In this document: positions 1 to 10,940 of the stretch, one piece after another
Layout: every line of letters begins with the position of its first letter
Position numbering within the stretch: the first letter of the stretch is position 1
Source of the DNA: Valencia hispanica
Lineage: Eukaryota > Chordata > Actinopteri > Cyprinodontiformes > Valenciidae
Direction: 5' to 3'
DNA: 64,000 nucleotides
NCBI GenBank assembly: GCA_963556495.2
Contig: OY747721.1
Span: 7,693,649 to 7,757,648 of the forward strand
Program-made: the position numbers and the translations under genes
Notes under the pieces: model-generated
The model's input: only the letters and a program-made list of their open reading frames with translations
Database searches by the model: none
What the model was told of the DNA's origin: nothing

Positions 1-1496
1 ACAGTTTATCGTCTGACACCGGCATACGAGTGTTTGTGTTAGTGTTCCAGTTCAAAAACCAGTCACGCGTTCATAGCAATGAGCCAACAGGAACAATGAC
101 TACCTATATAATCTTCTACTGGGATTTTTCTCTGAAACTGAACATTTTGTTTCGCGTGTCCTCGGTAGAACTTTGGTTAAAAAAAAGGACAAAAAAAGGA
201 GAATGCATTCCACTCTTATTTCCAACCACAATACAGAGATTTCCCAGTTCATGTACAGCTGCTGCACTTACTGCAAATCATTCATGAAAGAAAAGTTAGA
301 GTATCATTTTATCAACGTTCGTGATTAAACACTGTTCCGCATTTGAAAAACACCTAAACTGGCTTCATTGTTTTGAGGATTTGCTGCAATATGACTCCAC
401 TCGTCAGTCAGCTGAGCCATTACTTATAGGTTTCACCTGGAAAAGCTTCTTCCAGGTAACTCACTTTCATCTTGTGGTTCAGGTCAAACCAGATGTGATG
501 TGGAGAAAAAGAAAGCAAAGCATAAAACCCCCCACAACTTACCTTCAAAATTAAAAAACAACCTTTGAGTTGGTACTAAACTTGTGTTGATTTTTAGTTT
601 CACTGCTCCTCAGCTCTACAAGCAACAGCTTGAAAACCTGAGATGAGCAGAAACTGTTGGATGTTTTAAATGACTGAATAATTTCTAATTTATCACAGCT
701 CACCCATGAAGGCCAAAGATTGCATAATCATGTCCATGCTCTGAGCTCTTTATTTGCTAGGATTTTGTCATTTGAACTTTATTAAATATGGTTATGCCTA
801 ATGTTTTTATGTCTTTATGTGATGCTTTGTTTGTCTTTTGTATCTAGCAGCTGCTTTTAATCTCTGATCCTTTGATTAACTGCACTATGACCGAATTAAT
901 TTTACTTCTAGTTTTTACCTGGAAAAGCTTCTTCCAGCTGACTCATTTTTACCTTGTGGTTCAGGTAAAACAGGACATGTTGTTTTCAGATAAAACAACC
1001 TAGGACAATTCTGGGAAAATAAAGCAAAACAGAAAAAAAGATGATATGCCTTCCTTATATCCTTCAGCAACAGACTGTTGCATCCTAGGTGCATGAATGT
1101 TATCGTAGATCTTTTCTACCAGCAGATCTCAGACTCTATAACCATCGCTGCTCCCAACAATTACTCAATAAATGTTTACATCTCTGCTGTAATTTGCACA
1201 GCTTTTCTCACTTCAAATAATATTTCTTCTGTTATTTGCATATTTCTGTTTGCACAGTTTAGATTTTTCAATTCTTGTAAATGTTATTTTTTATTACACA
1301 AATATACATGCACATTCTGTAAATCATTTATAAATCATCCTGCTCAGTAATCTGAGTTTCACATTTTTATTTTGAATAACTGCACAGGACTTTTTAGTTT
1401 TGTAATTTTTATCTTGTAAATCTGAATGTTTCTATTACCTGTCACTTTGCTGCTGTTATAATACAACAGAGGAATGTTCCCTCTGTAACAATAAAG
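1..1496. other. AT-rich non-coding stretch
   Basis: No convincing coding region. The open frames here are short, lack recognisable motifs and run through AT-rich DNA. The only structure I see is a diverged direct repeat (listed separately) and a simple repeat at the right end. Confidence 0.5.
430..980. repeat. Diverged direct repeat pair, about 75 bp each
   Basis: Positions about 430-505 and 911-980 share an interrupted match that starts with CCTGGAAAAGCTTCTTCCAG and continues through a CTCA-rich segment to CTTGTGGTTCAGGT. The palindromic core GGAAAAGCTTCTTCC is in both. The intervening 400 bp does not match. It may be two remnants of one low-copy repeat or an old local duplication. Confidence 0.5.
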
Positions 1497-1520
1497 GATG
1501 ATGATGATGATGATGATGAT
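1497..1520. repeat. (GAT)n microsatellite
   Basis: Eight tandem GAT units in an AT-rich context. Confidence 0.9.
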
Positions 1521-1660
1521 TGTTCTTTTTTTCTTTTTCTCTTGGCGTGCCACCACTCCCCCTCTTTGGAGGACAACTTTATTTTCAGTTAATATTCGTA
1601 ATAGTATTTTAATATTAAATACAAAAACATAAGTACAGAATATAGAACTCCTGACGTCAC

Positions 1661-1957
1661 GTGACTCTGAGCGTAGGCGCCATGTTGGCAGGCATGAACC
1701 TCACCAAAATGAACGTCGCTGGCTGTAATTTTACTCCATCGGCGTTTACTCCCCATTTTAAAATGGAAGATATTGTCCATACCGGGAAATTAAAAACATT
1801 AAACATCTCTGACCCTTACCATGCCCCTGGGATATTTTTTAAAACTTTAGAAGCTGTCAGAGCGGACCTTTTACCGGACATAGCCTACTCTCACAACGGC
1901 GTCAGTTTGTTTTTAAAGTTGCTGGGGACAATAACCATAAACTTAAATGTGGTTTGA
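1661..1957 (+). pseudogene. Unassigned ORF, possible transposon-protein N-terminus
   Basis: An open frame of 98 codons starts just after a CpG-containing segment with CRE-like TGACGTCA overlapping CACGTG (about 1653-1664). From about residue 42 it has the pattern 'DPY.APG.FFKTLEAVRA..LPDIAYSH', which reminds me of the N-terminal part of YqaJ-recombinase-containing proteins carried by fish ISL2EU-type transposons. It ends abruptly, with no catalytic region. What is seen is only the open frame and pattern; the family suggestion is from memory and weak. It could also be a decayed host exon or chance. Confidence 0.25.
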
Positions 1958-2167
1958 AGATGGCTGGGGACAATTATTAATTATTCACATAGTCTATAAA
2001 GATTCATCTGTTTCACGTTTATGCAGTACAGTGAATAAACAGGTGTTGAAAATCGCATCTTTATTCCATTAATAAAAGTTGAAAGCCATTAGCTTGTGTG
2101 TTTTGTTTTTCAAATGGCACTGAAAACCATCATTAGGCTGTTGGCTTGCATGGCTTCATTAAAATCC

Positions 2168-2335
2168 ACATTATAGCAAGGCAAGGCAAGGCAATTTTAT
2201 TTGTATAGCACACTTTCAACAGCAGGGCAATTCAAGGTGCTTTACATGATTTGGTGATTTAAAAAACAAAACAAAACAATGGAAATTAAAAGTAAAAGAA
2301 ACACACATTACACATGATACACAATAAAGCTTGTC
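2168..2335 (-). repeat. L2-like LINE 3' tail, first copy
   Basis: This segment begins with repeated GGCAA units and TTTTATTTGTATAGCACACT, the reverse complement of the 3' tail of fish L2-like LINEs. It nearly duplicates the tail at 2663-2800. The two copies flank a 330 bp segment (2336-2662) with no coding potential, so the pair looks like a 3'-truncated insertion next to, or a duplication of, the longer LINE copy. Confidence 0.75.
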
Positions 2336-2662
2336 CTTGGAGTGAGTTCCTCCCAGAAACTCGCGTCTTTTCCCACATGGGATCCCTCCTAGCACTTTCT
2401 CACTGAAAGCCCAAACTGAAGAGAGCGTGCTCCGGGGACACGGAGCCCTTATGAAACCTCTGGTCCTCTTCTTCTACTGTTGGAGCTAGAATGTGGGTTA
2501 GCGCCACCCAATTGCTCTTTGTACCGCAACAAAGTGTAACCATGACAATTTCATGTTAATCAGTTCCAGGCTTTGTTCTTCTGGGTAACAGAGAGCTTCA
2601 CTTTACAGGAATAGCTACACACCTCCTTCAAATATGTTTAGCTGCAAATTACATTAACATAA

Positions 2663-4064
2663 GGCAAGGCAATTTTATTTGTATAGCACACTTTCAACAG
2701 CAGGGTAATTCAAGGTGTTTTACATGATTTGGTGATTTAAAAAACCCAATGGAAATTAAAAGTAAAAGAAACACATTATACATGATACACAATAAAGTAA
2801 GAGAAAGATCAATAAAGCAAGAGAGCATGAACACATTTCATACATATGACATCAATCATTTACTCAAAGGCAATTCTGAACAGATGGTTTTTAATCTCGA
2901 TTTAAAGCAGTTCAAAGTTTCAGCAGCTCTACACTCGTCAGGAAGTCTGTTCCAGATAAGGGGAGCATAGAAACTGAAAGCTGCTTCTCCATGTTTAGTT
3001 CTGAGTCTAGGGATGTTTAGTAGGCTAGAGTTGGAGGACCTGAGTGGTCTTGGTGGTTGGTACCATGACAACAGGTCTTCAACATATTTTGGTGCTAAGC
3101 CATGTAATGATTTATAAAATAGTAGGAGTATTTTGAAGTCTATTCTCTGAGCTACAGGGAGCCAGTGTAATGACATTAGTACTGGGATTATGTGCTCTAC
3201 TTTCCTGGTTCTAGTGAGGACATGAGCAGCAGTGTTCTGGATCAGCGACAACTGCCTGATTGACTTTTTAGGCAGACCTGCGGATGCTGTTGCAGTAATC
3301 AATCCGACTAAAGATAAACGCATTGAGGAGTTTTCCGAGGTCCTGTTGCGACATTAGTCCTTTAATCCTAGAAATGTACTTCAGGTGATAGAAGGCTGAC
3401 CTTGTTATTGCCTTTATGTGACCCTGGAGGTTCAGGTCTGAGTCCATCACTACACCTAGATTTCTGCCCTGATCAGTAGTTTCTATCTGTATTACCTCGA
3501 GCTGTGTGCTGACTATTGATCTTTCCTCTTTAGGTCCAAAAGTAATTACTTATTTTTTGTTTCTGTTCATTAGGGTTTGGATGGGTTCAAAGTCACCTGG
3601 TGACATCGTAATGTAGAGTTGGTTTCATTTGCATAATTATGGTAGCTAATCTTATTGGTTGTTATAATCTGGGCTACTGGGAGCATGTAGATATTAAATA
3701 AGAGGGGCCCCAGGATGGAGCCCTGGGGCACCCCACATGTGATTTCTGTTTGTTCTGATGAAAAGATTGCTATTGAAACAAAGAAGTCCCTGTTCTTTAG
3801 GTAAGACTCGAACCAGCCAAGTACTGTACCAGAGAGTCCGACCCAGCTCTCCAGTCATTCCAATAATATATGATGATCAACAGTGTCAAACGCTGCACTG
3901 AGGTCCAACAGAACCAGCACTGTGGTTCTACCACAGTCTGTATTTATGCAGATATCATTAAAAAACTTTGATGAGGGCATTTTCAATGCTGTGGTGGGCA
4001 CGGAAACTAGAGTGAAAAACATCAAAACAGTTGGTCATTGTTATGAGGCTATTTATAACAATGA
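2663..4064 (-). mobile_element. L2-like LINE, 5'-truncated
   Basis: Read on the minus strand, this is the C-terminal part of an L2-type ORF2 followed by its 3' tail. Recognisable pieces in order are a 'FRAHHS.E.AL' reverse transcriptase segment near 4040-3960, a degenerate middle, '[18 protein letters not shown]' near 3440-3360, and the C-terminal 'PLRSSNSSLLNIPRLRTK' block near 3050-2990 that ends in 'LKT'. Frameshifts separate the blocks, so it cannot encode a working protein. The same family appears in the opposite orientation at 61.5-63.66 kb, where the missing pieces can be compared. Confidence 0.85.
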
Positions 4065-4205
4065 CCAACCGGGTGAAATAATTAATATGGCAGTAACGCA
4101 TGACAGTGAGCGTGAGTGAGTGAGCATCGTCAACGCCTGCTGATTTTAGCATCGCTGCGTTTTTAATCAACGGACTCTTTTACACGACACGTTTTAGTCA
4201 GCGGG

Positions 4206-4958
4206 GTGCAGGTGGAGAATCACCTACCCCCCAACAAGCCTCCGCTCGCTGGTAGCCCCAGCTGCGATGGCTGCCTCACTCTTAACCAAAAAGTTTTGGA
4301 ACTGGAGCAGAGGTTATCCACGCTTCACCAGATCCAGGAACATGAGCGTGACGTGGACATTATCTTCGGCCGGACTGTTGCCGCCTCTGCTTCCAACAGT
4401 GCTGAGCATGCCGACATGCTCCCATACCAACCCGGGGAAGCTCCTGCAGAGGAGGAATGCTGGCTCCAGCAAGGAGCTAAGCCAAAGGCCCCAATCAACT
4501 CCACCCCGGTGCCTCAGGGTCCATGGTCCACGGTTGGGCCTGGCCACAGTGGGGGTGTGCAGAGAAACTGCCACCATTCTCCTCCACCCGGCCTGCCATT
4601 AGCCAACTGTTTCCTGACTTCCCTCCTCTAGCAGTCGCACAAAACCCAGGACTGTGGCCAGAACTCGCCGAGGAGTGCTCCACTACACCCTGAACCCTCG
4701 GCGCAGAATAAACATAGCAGCAGTCCTGGGATTACCTCCGACACTCAGCAAGCCCGAGATGGTGAGATATCCTCTGCCCAGATCAAGCAACCTGCAGACC
4801 GCCACCCACTACACCGATCATCGGAGACCCCAACATCAGAAACGTTAGGATGAGAGGTGTCCTCACCCTGTGTTTCCCCGGTGCCACTGTGCTGGACATC
4901 GCAGCAAAGATACCAGAGCTCATCCACCTCCACACAGCTGTGAGTAAAATTATTATGT
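4206..4958 (+). mobile_element. LINE ORF1 fragment (coiled coil plus start of SGNH-like domain)
   Basis: An open frame at 4206-4631 begins with a Cys-x2-Cys and a short leucine-rich coiled-coil-like segment (LNQKVLELEQRLSTLHQ), then a Pro/Ser-rich stretch. Further on, in another frame (about 4815-4957), the pattern 'IIGDPNIRNVRMRG...FPGATVLDIA' matches the first block of the SGNH-hydrolase-like domain of ORF1 proteins of CR1/L2-type LINEs; the block I serine is replaced (GDPN rather than GDS). The domain is cut off at 4958 by the start of a MITE. It resembles the better preserved ORF1 at 13.6-14.3 kb on the other strand. Non-functional remnant. Confidence 0.6.
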
Positions 4959-5622
4959 CAGTGCTTAATTTGTAAATCATTAGGTGCCGGAACGCAAAGT
5001 ACATGACAGCGCAGGCATGACCAGAGACGGGCACAGGTCCCGGAACGCAGTAAATGGTAGCGAAAAAAAAAAAACGTGTAAAAACATGATGTGGGCCTTA
5101 CAGGCCTGAATGTTTTAAATATTGTAATGTTCTCCGATAGATGCAGACAATGGTTGTAATCGAATGCTTTAATGCTGACTGAGGTTGGCCGCAATCACGC
5201 CGTACAAAACAGTAATCAAAAGAACTCTCACATAAACCGGTTGTCTGTCTAGCTCCATTTACAGACACACACCAGTTCCCCGGCTCTCAACTGCGCGCAG
5301 CCTGCAGAACAGTGCCCCACCCCCCTGAACAGTGCAACAACACTAACGCATAATCATGACATAAACCATTACATATATAAATCTGAGCTTACAAAAAATA
5401 AAACACACATTCCACAAAATTACAATCTCGGGATTTGGTCAATGAAGGCCTACGCATATTATTTTATTTAATAAATTTAAAATAGTTTTTTTTTTATTAT
5501 TATAATATTTTATACATGAGAGGGGTGCCGGATCGGCCAAAATAGGTCCCGGAACGCGGGTAGGTCAGAATCAACAGGTGAGGGATCTTTTTCCGGCAGG
5601 ATCCTGCTCAAATTAAGCCCTG
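4959..5622. mobile_element. hAT-like MITE
   Basis: The ends are inverted: left CAGTGCTTAATTTG, right CAAATTAAGCCCTG, 13 of 14 positions complementary. Sub-terminal 'GGTGCCGGAACGC' and 'GGTGCCGGATCGG / CCCGGAACGCGGG' motifs recur near both ends. CAG-start TIRs and about 660 bp length fit non-autonomous hAT elements. Left and right flanking 8-mers (TATTATGT and GTATATTT) do not match well, so no clear target duplication supports it. It interrupts the LINE ORF1 fragment on its left. Confidence 0.6.
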
Positions 5623-5759
5623 GTATATTTTCTATGGAAAAAAAACACAGAGAAAACAAAGTTAACAGTCGAAATAACAGAATGTGCTGTAAAACAACTG
5701 GAGAGTCGTAGTAGAAAAGAAAGTAGCTGAGTGAAGAAAATTGGTAAGTCTGTCCTCTA

Positions 5760-7323
5760 TGGAGTTAAATCAGGGCCATAATGTTTGTGTATTTGAAAGA
5801 AATATTTGAAACTGAAAATATGTAAGCTGAAAACGAAAGTCAAGTTTTTATTGCAAACTTTGAAAAACAAAAAATTGGGTTCAAAATAAAATGAAATGGT
5901 ATTGAATGTATATATTAATTGAAATTGCAATGGTATTTTTTATTTTGTAATTTTTGAATAAACTTTAATTCAAAATGTTCAGTATTATATTATTTTTCAA
6001 GTTTAAGATTTTTTTCCCCTTCAGTTTCAGATTTTATTTTTTCAGATTCAGATCTTTCTAAGTAAGATAAAAAGTTATTTACAGTTTCAGATTTTTCTTC
6101 CAGCTTCAGATCCTTTTTCTACACTTTCAGATTCCTGTTTTTCAGTTTCAAACTTTTGGCCCTGATGTGGCGTGGTGGGCGGGGCTACACAGAGAGGGGA
6201 GTGGAATCATGAGTGGCAGCAGAGCGCAGGAGGCTGAAGACGGTCCCTCTTTCATGTTACCTTTAGGAAACGTGGGAATGAACATAATCTATCAAACACC
6301 TCCTGCACTGTTATGGAGTTAACTCCATATACTGTAGGCTATTATTACATGCTTGGTATAGAATGCATCAAGTCTAACCACTAAAGCTCAGTTATTAAAG
6401 CTGTTTCAGTCACTACTGTGTACAAATTATGCTGTAAAAGTGATCAATTATGAGCAGTTTTTCCCGACCACTGCGTCAGAAATGGAGATTTCCCATGTCT
6501 CTGTGTCTCTCTTGGGTTCCCGACACACGGGGAACAGAATATTTCAGCGGAACAGATTTTCGCACAATACATCACTGAACACCATCTTTCATTGAGGTAC
6601 AACCCGCACGGTACAATGCACCCTAAGTTGGGGAATTGGGAAATGTCCACTTCTAATGCAGTGGTTGTTAAAACTGCAAATTGATCACTCTTACAGCATA
6701 ATTTGTACACAGCAGTGACTGAAACAGCTTTAATAACTGAGCTTTAGTGGTTACACTTGATGAATTCTCTACCAATCATGTAATAATACAGTGCAAGAGG
6801 TGTTTGATAGATTATGTTCATTCCCACGTTTCCTAAAGGCAACATGATAGAGGGACCTTCTTCAGCCTCCTGCGCTCTGCTGCCACTCATGATTCCACTC
6901 CCCTCTCTGTGTAGCCCCGCCCACCACGCCACATCAGGGCCAAAAGTTTGAAACTGAAAAACAGGAATCTGAAAGTGTAGAAAAAGGAAGGAAAGAAGAA
7001 CATTCTGAAACTGTAATGAACTTTTTTGATCTTAATTAGAAGGATCTGAATCTGAAAAAATATAATCTGAAACTGAAGGAAAAAAAATCTTAAACTTGAA
7101 AAAATATATAATACTGAACATTTTGAATTAAAGTTTATTCAAAAAATTACAATATAAAAATATCATTGAAATTTCAATTAATATAAACATTCAATACCAT
7201 TTTATTTTGAAACCAATTTTTTGGGTTCAAAATAAAAACTTGACTTTCGTTTTCAGCTTACATATTTTCAGTTTCAAATATTTCTTTCAAATACACAAAC
7301 ATTATGGCCCTGATTTAACTCCA
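5760..7323. mobile_element. Foldback (near-palindromic) element, 1.56 kb
   Basis: The two halves are inverted copies of each other. The left arm begins TGGAGTTAAATCAGGGCC and the right arm ends GGCCCTGATTTAACTCCA. Pairing continues through AGAAATATTTGAAACTGAAAA, GGCGTGGTGGGCGGGGCTAC, GAGGGGAGTGGAATCATGAG and AATTATGCTGTAA to about 6449/6679, then more weakly to about 6502/6632, leaving a spacer of only about 130 bp. Each arm contains many short CAGTTTCAGATTTT-like sub-repeats. There is no transposase. It abuts the 3' end of the L2 on its right. A long hairpin MITE or foldback DNA transposon is the best description. Confidence 0.85.
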
Positions 7324-7795
7324 CAGTCCTCCAGCAGTCTAAGCCTATAGCAGCATAACTACAGAGATAGCTCAGGATAACCTTAGCCTCTCTAACTATA
7401 AGCTTTATCAAAAACGAAGGTTTTAAGCCTGGTCTTAAAAGTAAACAGAGTGTCTGCCTCACGGACTAAAGCTGGGAGCTGGTTCCTCAGGAGAGGAGCC
7501 TGATAACTAAAATATCTGCCTCCCATTCTACTTTTAGAAATCCTAGGAACTACAAGTAAACCTGCAGTCTGAGAGCGAACTGAATGGGTTCATCATGATT
7601 TATGGATAAATATAATTGTGTATCATCAGCATAGCTGTGGAAATTTATCCCATGCCGTCTAATGATTCTACCAATTCGGAGCATATATATGGTGAAAATA
7701 ATTGGTCCAAGCACAGAACCCTGTGGAACTCCACAAGTAACGCTGGAGTTTGAAGAAGATTTATCATTTAGATGAACAAACTGGAATCTATCAGA

Positions 7796-8428
7796 CTAAT
7801 ATGATTTAAACCAGCCTAGTGCTGTTCCTTTGATCCCTGCAACATGTTCAAGCCTTTCTAGGAGGATATTATGATCGACTGTGTCAAAAGCAGCACTGAG
7901 ATCTAACAAAACCAGAACAGACACAAGTCCATTATCTGAGGCCATGAGAATATCATTAGTAACCTCCACCAGTGCTGTTTCAGTGCTATGATGAGCTCTA
8001 AAACCTGACTGAAACTCTTCAAACAGCTCGTTACTGTTTGGATGCTCACAGACTTGATTAGCAACAATTTTCTCAAGGACTTTGGATAAGAAAGGAAGGT
8101 TAGATATAGGTCTGTAATTCACTAAGTCATCTTGATCAAGGGAAGGTTTCTTGAGTAAAGGTTTAATTACAGCTATTTTAAATTCCTGTGGTACGTATCC
8201 GTTTACTAAGGATAGATTAATCATATCCAAAATGGGGCCAGGAACCAAATGGAACACTTCTTTAAATAATTTGGTTGGGATTGGGTCCAACATACAAGTT
8301 GAAGGTTTAGATGAGGCGAATATTTTTGATAATTCCAAAAGTTTGACTGAATCAAAACAGCCTAAGCACAAATGAGGTTCTACAGTTCTTTCCGATGCTG
8401 CCTCAATTACTGAGGAAGAAGTAACCAT
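7796..8428 (-). pseudogene. L2 reverse transcriptase, N-terminal half
   Basis: An open frame of 210 codons carries RT motifs of L2-type LINEs: 'LDPIPTKLFKE', 'VIKPLLKKPSLD', 'NYRPISNLPFLSKVLEK' and 'FQSGFRAHHSTETALV', and then 'VLLDLSAAFDTVDHNILLERL', the motif that contains the first catalytic aspartate. The frame ends at 'GTALGWFKSY' before the second aspartate pair (xxDD), so the catalytic core is incomplete in this frame. The DNA beyond, toward 7500, still resembles L2 in other frames. The long frame suggests a fairly recent copy. Confidence 0.85.
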
Positions 8429-8614
8429 GTTTGGGAGGATGCCAATGATTTTATTTTAATAGAATTTATTTATTATTTAGAATCCCATAAAATCATCATC
8501 GCTAAGGGCTGGGGAAATAGTTGGCTCAACAGAGCTATGACTCTGTGTAAGCACTAAAAAGAAACCTAGGATTGTTTTTATTCGCCTCTATTAATGATGA
8601 AAAATATGCTGTTC

Positions 8615-10068
8615 TAGCTGTCGAAGGCAGCTGGAGAAACTGAACCGGAACAAGGCTGCAGGTCCAGATGGTGTCAGCCCCAGAGTCCTGAAGGCCTGTG
8701 CAGAGCAGCTCTGTGGGATTCTGCAGCACCTCTTCAACCTTAGCTTAACTCAGGCGAAGGTTCCAGTGTTGTGGAAGACATCCTGTCTTGTTCCAGTACC
8801 CAAAAGAACTCACCCATCAGTCATCAATGACTATAGACCCGTTGCCCTGACATCCCACATCATGAAGGTCCTGGAGAGACTCCTGTTGGCACCCCTGAGT
8901 AAGCAAACAAGAACGTATCAGGACCCACTGCAGTTTGCTTATCGCTGTGGAGTTGGAGTTGAAGATGCCATCATCCACCTACTTCAACCAACCCACTGTC
9001 ATGTGGACAAAGCAGGCAGCACTGTGAGGATCATGTTCTTTGATTTCTCAAGTGCATTTAACACAATTCAGCCTGATTTGCTTTGTCAGAAACTCCTGAA
9101 GACACAGGTGGAGCCCTCAACAATTGCCTGGATCAATGACTACGTGACCAACAGACCACAATTTGTGAGACTGAAGAATTGTGTGTCAAACCAGGTGGTC
9201 AGCAGCACAGGAGCACCACAGGGGACCGTACTCTCACCATTCCTTTTTACTCTGTACACCTCAGACTTCCAGTACAAATCAGAGACCTGTCATCTGCAGA
9301 AATACTCAGATGACTCTGCAATTGTCGGGTGTATCAGAGATGGACAAGAAGCTGAATACAGAGAGCTGGTGGACCGCTTTGTGACATGGTGTGGAAACAA
9401 TCGTCTCACCTTGAATGTGAACAAAACAAAGGAGATGATTGTAGATTTCAGAAGAAACAGGGATAAGTCAAACACTGTTTCCATCATGGGAGAAGAAGTG
9501 GAGGTGGTTGAGGAGTATAAATACCTCGGAGTTCACCTTGACAACAGACTGGACTGGAGACGCAACAGTGAAGCCGTCTACAAGAAGGGACAGAGCAGAC
9601 TATACTTCTTGAGGAAGCTTAGGTCCTTCAAGGTTTGCAGCAAGATGCTGCAGATCTTCTACAAGTCTGTTGTGGAGAGTGTAATCTCTTCAGCCGTCAT
9701 CTGTTGGGGTAGCAGCATCAGAGCCAGGGATTTAAAAAGGCTCAACAACCTGATAAAGAAGGCTGGTTCTGTTCTTGGGACAACTGTGGAAAATCTGGAG
9801 ATGATAATGCAAAGAAGGATTCTTCATAAAATCAAAAAAATTATGGACAACCCTGAGCATCCTCTTCATGAGACAGTCATACAACAACAGAGCGTCTTCA
9901 GTCTGAGGCTTCTTCCGTTTCGCTGAAACACAGACCGCTACAGGAAATCCTTCCTGCCCACAGCCATCATTATCTACAACAACTCCTTAAAGAATTAATT
10001 ATATGAGCTATACAAACACTTAATTTCCCTCTGGGATCAATAAAGTATTTTTGAATTTGAATTGAATT
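8615..10068 (+). mobile_element. Rex1-like LINE, 5'-truncated, nested in L2
   Basis: This insertion carries the reverse transcriptase ORF (see next entry), a short 3' UTR with 'TTTCCCTCTGGGATCAATAAAGTA' and a tail of TTGAATT-type repeats (to about 10068), the 3' signature of Rex1-type LINEs in fish. A second, shorter copy of the same family lies on the minus strand at 51535-51830. The L2 sequence resumes directly after the tail. I did not find an unambiguous target-site duplication. Confidence 0.85.
8625..9926 (+). pseudogene. Rex1-like reverse transcriptase domain (5'-truncated)
   Basis: The frame is open from the truncation point (about 8625) for roughly 430 codons. RT motifs in order: 'NKAAGPDGVSPRVLKACAEQL' region (written here only in part), 'NDYRPVALTSHIMKVLERL', 'FFDFSSAFNTIQ' (first catalytic Asp), 'GAPQGTVLSPFLFTLYTSD', and the catalytic 'YSDDSAIV' box, then the thumb with 'NRLTLNVNKTKE' and 'YKYLGVHLDNRLDW'. 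The endonuclease and ORF1 are missing. The stop TGA at 9924-9926 lies where the related copy at 51.7 kb has a cysteine codon, and the same frame stays open after it to a TAA at about 9996, so one nonsense change seems to have cut off about 23 residues. The RT core itself looks undamaged. Confidence 0.9.
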
Positions 10069-10530
10069 TTTATACAGCAGTAGACTGTTATTCCAGGTTA
10101 AATAGGAATCCTCTAGGTGTGTAGAGCGCCATTTTCTCTCCAACTTCCTAGTATTCTACTTTAAAGTACGCAACTCTGGGTTAAACCAAGGAGTAAGCCT
10201 CCTATGGCTAGCCACTTTCTTTTTTAAGGGGGCTACACTATCTAATGCCAAACACAATGAGGAAGTAATGCTATGAACCAGACCATCAATTTCTGAAGGG
10301 TTAGAGATAGAATTGCTGCCGTCCACTGTGTTACTCTAAGACACTGAGGAAAGTAAGAATGTAACAGATTCTTTAAAAATTGTTACAGCATTGTCTGAAA
10401 AAGCTCTACTATAATGAAGTTTTCTTTCAGATTTAAGATGGCCAGTTAAAGTCAATTAAAAAGTTATCAAGAATTGGTCAGACAGGAACGGGTTGTGTGG
10501 GTGGACTGTTATTTCCTCACACTCAATACC

Positions 10531-10782
10531 CTATGTCAGTACAAGGTCCAAAGTGTGTTTACCCGAGTGGGTGGGCCCCTGCACTTTTTGAGTAAAGCCA
10601 ATTGAGTCTAAAATAGCACTAAAGGCTGCATTTAGGCTATCACTTTCAGTATCCACATGCATATTAAAGTCCCCCACTATAATAACCCTATCAGTATTTA
10701 ATACTAAATCAGATAAAAAATGTGAGATCTGATCCAAGAATTGAGAGTAAGGGCCTGGTGGACGATACAAAACCACAAACAA
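10531..10782 (-). pseudogene. L2 endonuclease domain fragment
   Basis: 83 codons with the apurinic-endonuclease-type motifs 'VVLYRPPG', 'IIVGDFNMHVD' (catalytic D and N) and 'PTHSGKHTLDLVLT'. The N-terminal third of the domain and the final SDH block are not in this frame. It is the 5'-most recognisable part of the L2 that continues at lower coordinates on the minus strand. Confidence 0.8.
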
Positions 10783-10940
10783 AAATGGTCTTAATGTTTT
10801 GCAACTTGGATGAGAAAAATTAAGGTTTAGATGTTCAAAAGAACTGTAGCTAGGTCTGGGGCGGTAACCGGATTACCGCCATACCGCGGTCACGTGACGC
10901 CCACCGCGGGTCTGAGCGTCTCACCGTCATCACCGCTGCC

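Larger units (their letters stand above)
7324..10800 (-). mobile_element. L2-like LINE, split by a Rex1-like insertion
   Basis: On the minus strand the order is canonical: endonuclease domain (about 10782-10531), linker (10530-10069), then, after a nested plus-strand LINE at about 8615-10068, the end of the linker (8610-8530), the reverse transcriptase (8428-7796), the rest of RT with frameshifts (7795-7500) and the C-terminal block near 7460-7330. The pieces on either side of the inserted LINE continue each other, which shows the L2 was there first. The element ends against the foldback element at 7323. Confidence 0.85.

Noticed and set aside
4267..4602. Alternative GC-rich frames in the LINE ORF1 fragment.
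   Set aside because: They overlap the coiled-coil frame and have no motifs.
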